Shown here piece by piece: positions 59,201-64,000 of a DNA stretch of 64,000 nt. The stretch spans positions 451,814-515,813 of the forward strand of contig NMRA01000124.1 in the NCBI GenBank assembly GCA_002633005.1, given 5' to 3'. The notes under the pieces are model-generated. The model had not been told where the DNA came from. It saw only the letters and a list, made by a program, of their open reading frames with translations, and searched no databases. Both the position numbers and the translations under genes were made by a program. Source of the DNA: Phoronis australis (taxonomy: Eukaryota > Phoronida > Phoronidae). Every line of letters starts with the position of its first letter. Positions within the stretch are counted from its first letter, which is position 1.

Positions 59201-62200
59201 TTTGGTTACTGGAGTACAATCAGCGTGTTCTGTATTTGACAGCCATTGTGGATTTAAAATGGCACGTGATTCTTTAAAAAAGTAATTAATTACAGAAATC
59301 ATGCAGTTTCCACGTTTTTTTTTGAATTGATGTTGAAAAATCTATTAGAGTTTATATCTGTTGTATTTTCACACAAGAGTACAAGAAAACCACTATCAAT
59401 CCTACAGTCATTCCTAGATCACAGACGACAGATTCGCAACTCTGATAATTCCTGATGGAATTTCCAGAGGAGGCGTTAGACCCTACTTACTTCTTGCGCT
59501 AATCTTGGCTTCCGGTCAGAATATTTGGATGAGAATTTCTGCTATCTATTTTGCTGCCTTACAGAAAGAAATAAAACTTTTCAGCAACGAAAAGCATTTC
59601 AATGCACATGTCTCCCTTCCATGAAATTCTTGGTGCAGTAAGTATTTTCGGTAATACTTCAGGAGGTGGAATTCCAAAATTTAAACCCTAGCGACAACAA
59701 CCCTGGTCAGCAGACTAACATGTCGAGGTAAAACAGGACAACTCGATAGGCCCCTAGTAAATAATGAGGTGGCTATTGCGGAAGACCAAATATGTTGCGT
59801 ATTGAGGTTGTACAGATAATTACAGAATTTTCGGCCCACGTTCTCTAGTCTATGAGGCATCTGAATACCAGCCTATTAGCCCGTTGTTCTGTGAATGCCC
59901 GGGTGCTAAATACACCGAGCCCTTTAAACCAGGGCCCGCAATCAACAAGCCCTGGGTTTGATGGGCTTTATGCAAGATTTTGAAGCGTTTGGCTCGCTAT
60001 ACTGTTCCTATTCTCGGGTTTTGTACAACTTGTGGAAGAAAGAGCTGGGTACGTGGCTTTCCAAGACCACAACCAGCCAAAACTATTGAGCGCAATAACA
60101 CCCAAGCGGACTCTGAGTCCATTGGAAACCGAATCATTTTACATCTCAGCTCAAACCACCGCACTTATACTCACCAGATAGATCCGCATTTGGCCACCAG
60201 CCTTCCTGGCATGACTGGCATGTCTCTTCGTCTAGAAGTATAGCATTTTCGTTGCACGGATGACACTCCCAACAACAGTGAACCCCACCGGCAATAATTT
60301 TCTGCAAAAATAAAAACAGAGCGATATTAAGCGTTTACCCCATTTGACATAGGGGATGATTCGACCAAATCACCAGAGTCAGAGGCCATCAGTTTTAATT
60401 TATTGTTGAATTTAAAAAAGTGCATTAATCTTTGCCTATCTATAAGCTGCAAAAATATGGGGGTTCCTAAGTCGAAAATCCTTTCAATTTTGCGTCGCCC
60501 CTTTAATTGCGAAGTGCACCAGATTGCTACTCATTTCAAAAAAACTCCTCCTTCCCCAATTTCTTCTATGGTCCTCTGTTGAAAACTTCTGGCTACGTCA
60601 TTGTCCCGTCTTATATGTCCCTTTGAGGATGTTATTCTGCATGGATTATTTTCCGCCAGATGAATGGATTCATTTCTTATATAGTCCTCATTGATACTCG
60701 TCGAACAAAATGAGCATTTTTAATTGCTAAATGTTCTCAATGTAACAAAGGAGTCAAAGGATCGCCGTAATCAGAGCAATTTCAAAATTAATTGAGAGAT
60801 GTATGAATAATTGACAAATGCCATTGACGTTGACAGTAACTTTCCAAGAATTTATAGGTGACTGTAGTCAAGATTGAATTGTTAAATTTGACACGGTTGA
60901 AATGGCAACGTTTCTTAAAATCTGGCAGAAAGAAGTAGTGCAACTGCAATATAACTATGAGGTGTGGCACAATTTAAGCATTTCAATATCAATAGTTACA
61001 TTGGTCTGGATAATTGTGACTGAGCACCGTATAAAAATGAATTCTAGAACTATTCATGAATTGATTGGCACTGTGCAAACATTGGACATATCAGTTTGAT
61101 ATTTTGCGATTAAGTTAAATTTCACTTTTTAAGTGCTTGGTTGCTTTTGAAAAAAGCCAAAAGTACATGTAAGAAAAACAGAACTGTTGCACCATAATGT
61201 GGTGTAAGGTGACAGAATATGAACTATCGAGTCGTCCATAAGTGACAGTGACGTTTTCTAATCAAACGCTTATAACCTGCGAGCGGCCACAATTCAAACA
61301 TTGGTAGCCGATTGATTCAACCAGTTCCGAAGCAATGAGAAAGTGAGGAAGCGACAGTCGGTGGATTTTGCGGACAGAAAACAAATATAATACTATTGTG
61401 AATAAAAGCTTGAGTCTACCACCAGTAAATGAATGGTATCATTTATTTTTTGCGTCTATAAAATGATGTGTGTTAAGTATACATGCCAAACGTTCGCAAA
61501 AATGTGGTCACCACCGAATACTTGCATTTCCGACATCCTTTGGCATCTGGAAAAAGAACCTTAAAATGTGAACCTCGACACTCAACAGGGAATTGTGTGA
61601 AGAAGCCAGTGCCATGATTTTTTTTTCTAAAATATGGGAACACCCTAAGAAATCGTTTTCTCATTACACCCACTGGGTTCCCCTTCACCCCCGTGCTTAC
61701 ATTCACTACTACGACAGAGCTCAGAGGAGACGCCTTTGTGCACTGCTCGATTGTCAGCCAATAAAGCCAGAATTTGAACCCGAATCTCCCAGACGGGAGC
61801 GCAGCACTCAAATCACTGAGTCACAATGTCTCCTCTCCATGCCACGTGTTTGCAAACACTTTCTTGCTGTCTCTACATGTCGCCAAAATGGCTACCTAAG
61901 GCAATACAGATGAATATACATCGTAGAGCTTTGGAGTGACCAACCTTCGTTGCAGCATAACAATTCCATTGTCCTGATTATTCGTTCGAGTTCGAGTTCC
62001 ATTACTTTCCTTGAAACAGTGAAGTAGGTGATATTGACGGGTAACTCCTTTGGTTCTCATCTCTGCTACTTTTTAATGACCTTTGTTGCATAAATGTAGA
62101 CAGAAACGCCGTTTGCGCAATTGCGTGAAATCACTTTCCGAAAAGCATGGTTAGTTGTGTAAAGCAAGAGTCCAGCGAAAGAAGCTAGTATGACCACGTA

Positions 62201-63632
62201 CCTAGTTTGTAGTACATGGCGATATCTGTTGCGTGAACTTGCGTTTTCGCGATGTTCTGGCGTTTATGGAACGCAGGGTGGCAGATCTTTCTATAGTTCA
62301 TCATTTTATGTACGTATGAATGGAACCGTATACGGCGGAACGACCAAATGCAATAACAGCTGATAACATACTAAGATAATGTACCGGAAATATAACAAGA
62401 GCAACACTGGTGCATTGACCGTAAATGAGGTCACAATTAAATCAATGTTACATCTGCAACCAATTTACATGTACCTTGATAGTTCCTCGTTCACACGGTT
62501 GGCTGCACACTGATTCAATCGTAGGTTGTCCCTTGGGCCAGTAAATCTTGGTTTCGCCATCCATTCTAAGTTTGCCACTGTCCCAACGGCCAACACGTTC
62601 GTAATCATAGAAAATTGTATTGTTTCGTCCGATTTTCCTCTGGTAGTTCATTATATCGTATCTGAAATGATTTTACTTTTAATGTATAGTTCGTGTCATG
62701 GGAGGCGCTGCACCGAAATAAGTGGGGAGCTATAGAACGCCCCCCACCCCCGACCCCCTATGGTGCCCCGCCCATGGTTCGTGTCCAAGGCTCAAAATTC
62801 AATTGAAGAGAAACTACTCTAAACTCTACGAAACTGTAGAACTAACTAATTTCAAGACAGCAAATTATATTTGAACCTCATCCAATTTTCACAAAATTCG
62901 CGGAGCAACATTACCTAAATCGTTAGTCCTTCATTGAAAAATGGCAAACAGCGGATAAGCCGTCAAACTGAGTTGACATCGTCATAGATATCATTTAAAG
63001 CCCTTGTGCACTCTCCTATACCACAAAAAATAATATTTGAAGTACTTTATTAACCACTTGTTTCTCACTTGGTTGATTTACCTCAAACTCAAAACCTTGG
63101 CATTTTTTGTAAATAATATGCAATCAACATGTCCACAATGAATCTTCACAAAACCAAACCTTGTGAGGAATGATTCCGAGCTGTCAACATCACTTCCGGA
63201 GTGACGCGTACATAATTAATTAAAAGCCGGTAGATTAACTAACATGAATATTTCTTAACGATAACTAGAAAATCGTATTGAGCAAAAACAGCACTACTGA
63301 AAAACGTTGTCCTCCCCTTTAAGCGTGCAAAGAACTGAGAATGTTCTACACATGATTATAAGAAAATATAGTGGAACACGCGTACCTGCCTGGTGGGTCA
63401 CCATTTTTATTGAACATCAGGCTGTCGTTGCTATACGTCATGAAAGAGACGTTGAAAAGGTACTGCAGAAATAACGACCCATTCACTGGGCTCATTGCGT
63501 CGCAGATTCCCACGTGACCTTTGCAGAGGTCCTGCTGCATGTTGTGTAGTGCGTACGCCATCGTATAAATGGCGTTTATAACGAATCCAAGCTTGCCATC
63601 TTGCTTGTAATCGTCGCGATCTAATATTTTTC
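52276..63632 (-). CDS. Group I metabotropic glutamate receptor-like (mGluR-B), exons 4-8 (5' end outside window)
   Basis: Exons in coding order: 63632-63386, 62661-62475, 60301-60175, 59115-58224, 53296-52276. Borders and phases are identical to mGluR-A. Covered here are the second half of the ligand domain (DGKLGFVINAIYTMAYALHN, with the Lys contact), the cysteine-rich domain (VHCCWECHPCNENAI), the seven-helix domain (GSKKKILTRKPRFMSASAQ, the group I loop 2) and a longer tail. The tail has 40 more residues than mGluR-A, including PPQRRPVSPIVKFQRQNSVH. It ends AVQTSDV, the same PDZ-type terminus. No frameshift or stop was seen, so it looks functional. Exons 1-3 should lie within about 8-10 kb beyond the right edge. 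Confidence 0.93.
56085..57354. mobile_element. TTAA-flanked DNA transposon with long terminal inverted repeats and a THAP remnant (Kolobok-like)
   Basis: 1270 bp between TTAA duplications (56081-56084 and 57355-57358). Terminal inverted repeats are about 305 bp (56085-56389 and 57046-57354), beginning AGGCGAAGGCAACC. TTAA targets occur in piggyBac and Kolobok superfamilies; a THAP zinc finger favours Kolobok. The start codon of the THAP frame lies inside both terminal repeats, so each arm carries one. The interior is too short for a transposase, so the copy is non-autonomous. Confidence 0.85.
56863..57088 (-). pseudogene. THAP-domain fragment of the TTAA element
   Basis: Starts MPRCCCVPGCTHYRR and continues TLRRFPKDDTLRRTWL, the first Cys pair and FPKD/W of a THAP finger. 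The Cys-x2-His half (VCGKHFLPPDYD, about 56895-56930) follows in a different frame, so one small indel separates the two halves, and a stop comes soon after (56863-56865). Confidence 0.7.
58224..59115 (-). CDS. mGluR-B exon 7, seven-transmembrane domain
   Basis: 892 nt, the same as in mGluR-A. Motifs: EYLTWTDTEAIVAVS, DTPVVKASTRELSYIILLG, KPSIFTCYLTRILPGLAFAM, LVCITDIYG, NFNEAKFIGFTMYTTC, PKVYIIIWKPEKNQRSAF. Confidence 0.96.
60175..60301 (-). CDS. mGluR-B exon 6, cysteine-rich domain
   Basis: Acceptor TTTGCAG, donor GTGAGT, 127 nt. Reads KIIAGGVHCCWECHPC and ETCQSCQEGWWPNADLS. Confidence 0.92.
60381..61040. other. mGluR-B intron 5, unaligned part
   Basis: No counterpart found in mGluR-A. 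Only short frames; nothing recognised. Confidence 0.35.
62475..62661 (-). CDS. mGluR-B exon 5
   Basis: Acceptor ATTTCAG, donor GTACAT. Three bases shorter than in mGluR-A (ends GTIK, not GTIIK). Reads YDIMNYQRKIGRNN to SVCSQPCERGTIK. Confidence 0.92.
63386..63632 (-). CDS. mGluR-B exon 4
   Basis: Acceptor TTTGCAG, donor GTACGC. Same 247-nt length as mGluR-A exon 4. Reads DDYKQDGKLGFVINAIY through LMFNKNGDPPGR. Confidence 0.93.
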
Positions 63633-63954
63633 CTGCAAATGAACATTTCTGAAAGTAAAACTTATATACAACGGTTTTGATATCGACTAAAAAAGGCTTC
63701 GGCAAACTTCAAACCTAGTGTTGTTTTTCAAATTTTGATATTTTGTTTTTGGCATATAAAATATTTTAAGTATGCAAATTACTTTTTCCGTTACAACAAC
63801 TCAAACAGTACTTCTAACAAATTATGAAATTTAAACGAGTAACTAAAACGTCACCACTAATTAGCATCTTTAACTTGTTTGCATTATTCAATCAGTACTT
63901 TAATTATTTCTCCCCACAACTGATGTAAAATACAAATGATGGATCTTTTTGCTA

Positions 63955-64000
63955 CCGGGATTTTCCGTAGATAAGCCCATGAGCGTTTTAGTAACACCAA
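63955..64000. mobile_element. TA-flanked inverted-repeat element, start of second copy
   Basis: Reads CCGGGATTTTCCGTAGATAA directly after TA (63953-63954), same orientation as the copy at 47226, and runs off the window. Confidence 0.8.

Overview
This is a nuclear genome fragment from an animal. It is intron-rich, AT-leaning DNA with eukaryotic GT-AG exons, class C receptors, decayed LINEs and short inverted-repeat transposons. There are no prokaryotic operon features. The gene content (a group I metabotropic glutamate receptor, a receptor guanylate cyclase) and the transposon types (THAP-bearing TTAA element, pogo-like element, LINEs) would fit a marine invertebrate such as a hemichordate, cephalochordate or echinoderm. 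The sequence alone does not settle the phylum.

All recognised genes lie on the minus strand. At 1-646 is the signal-peptide exon plus the next exon of a receptor whose ligand-binding domain resembles natriuretic-peptide or receptor guanylate cyclases; it runs off the left edge. At 6534-26348 is a complete eight-exon gene for a group I metabotropic glutamate receptor (here mGluR-A). All splice phases join to 1183 residues, and every main glutamate-contact position is kept. At 52276-63632 are the last five exons of a second, very similar receptor (mGluR-B), whose first three exons lie past the right edge. Both proteins end in the same PDZ-ligand-like tail. An unrecognised two-exon 3' gene end sits at 44778-45573.

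The two receptor genes are not merely related. Introns and the 3' flank align as well: roughly 1.85-19 kb matches 46.55-63.7 kb, with offsets near 44.7 kb. This is a segmental tandem duplication. Because each copy acts as an empty-site control for the other, several insertions can be read directly: a 5'-truncated LINE with a 14-bp target duplication (3299-4016), a TA-flanked inverted-repeat element (47226-47669), a TTAA-flanked THAP element with ~305-bp terminal repeats nested inside another dispersed repeat (56085-57354), a block with a broken pogo-like transposase (14976-17797), and a 1.8-kb insertion about 17 bp beyond the mGluR-B stop codon.

The 26-52 kb interval between the receptor genes is mostly transposon debris: at least four LINE remnants, two inverted copies of an ~800-bp repeat with a tRNA-like end and a hairpin end, short foldbacks, a 645-bp assembly gap and one GC-rich block of unknown nature (39.8-40.7 kb). 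I found no CRISPR array, rRNA or functional tRNA, and nothing I would call a new molecular system. The most interesting items are the duplicated receptors with diverging tails and the repeat families.
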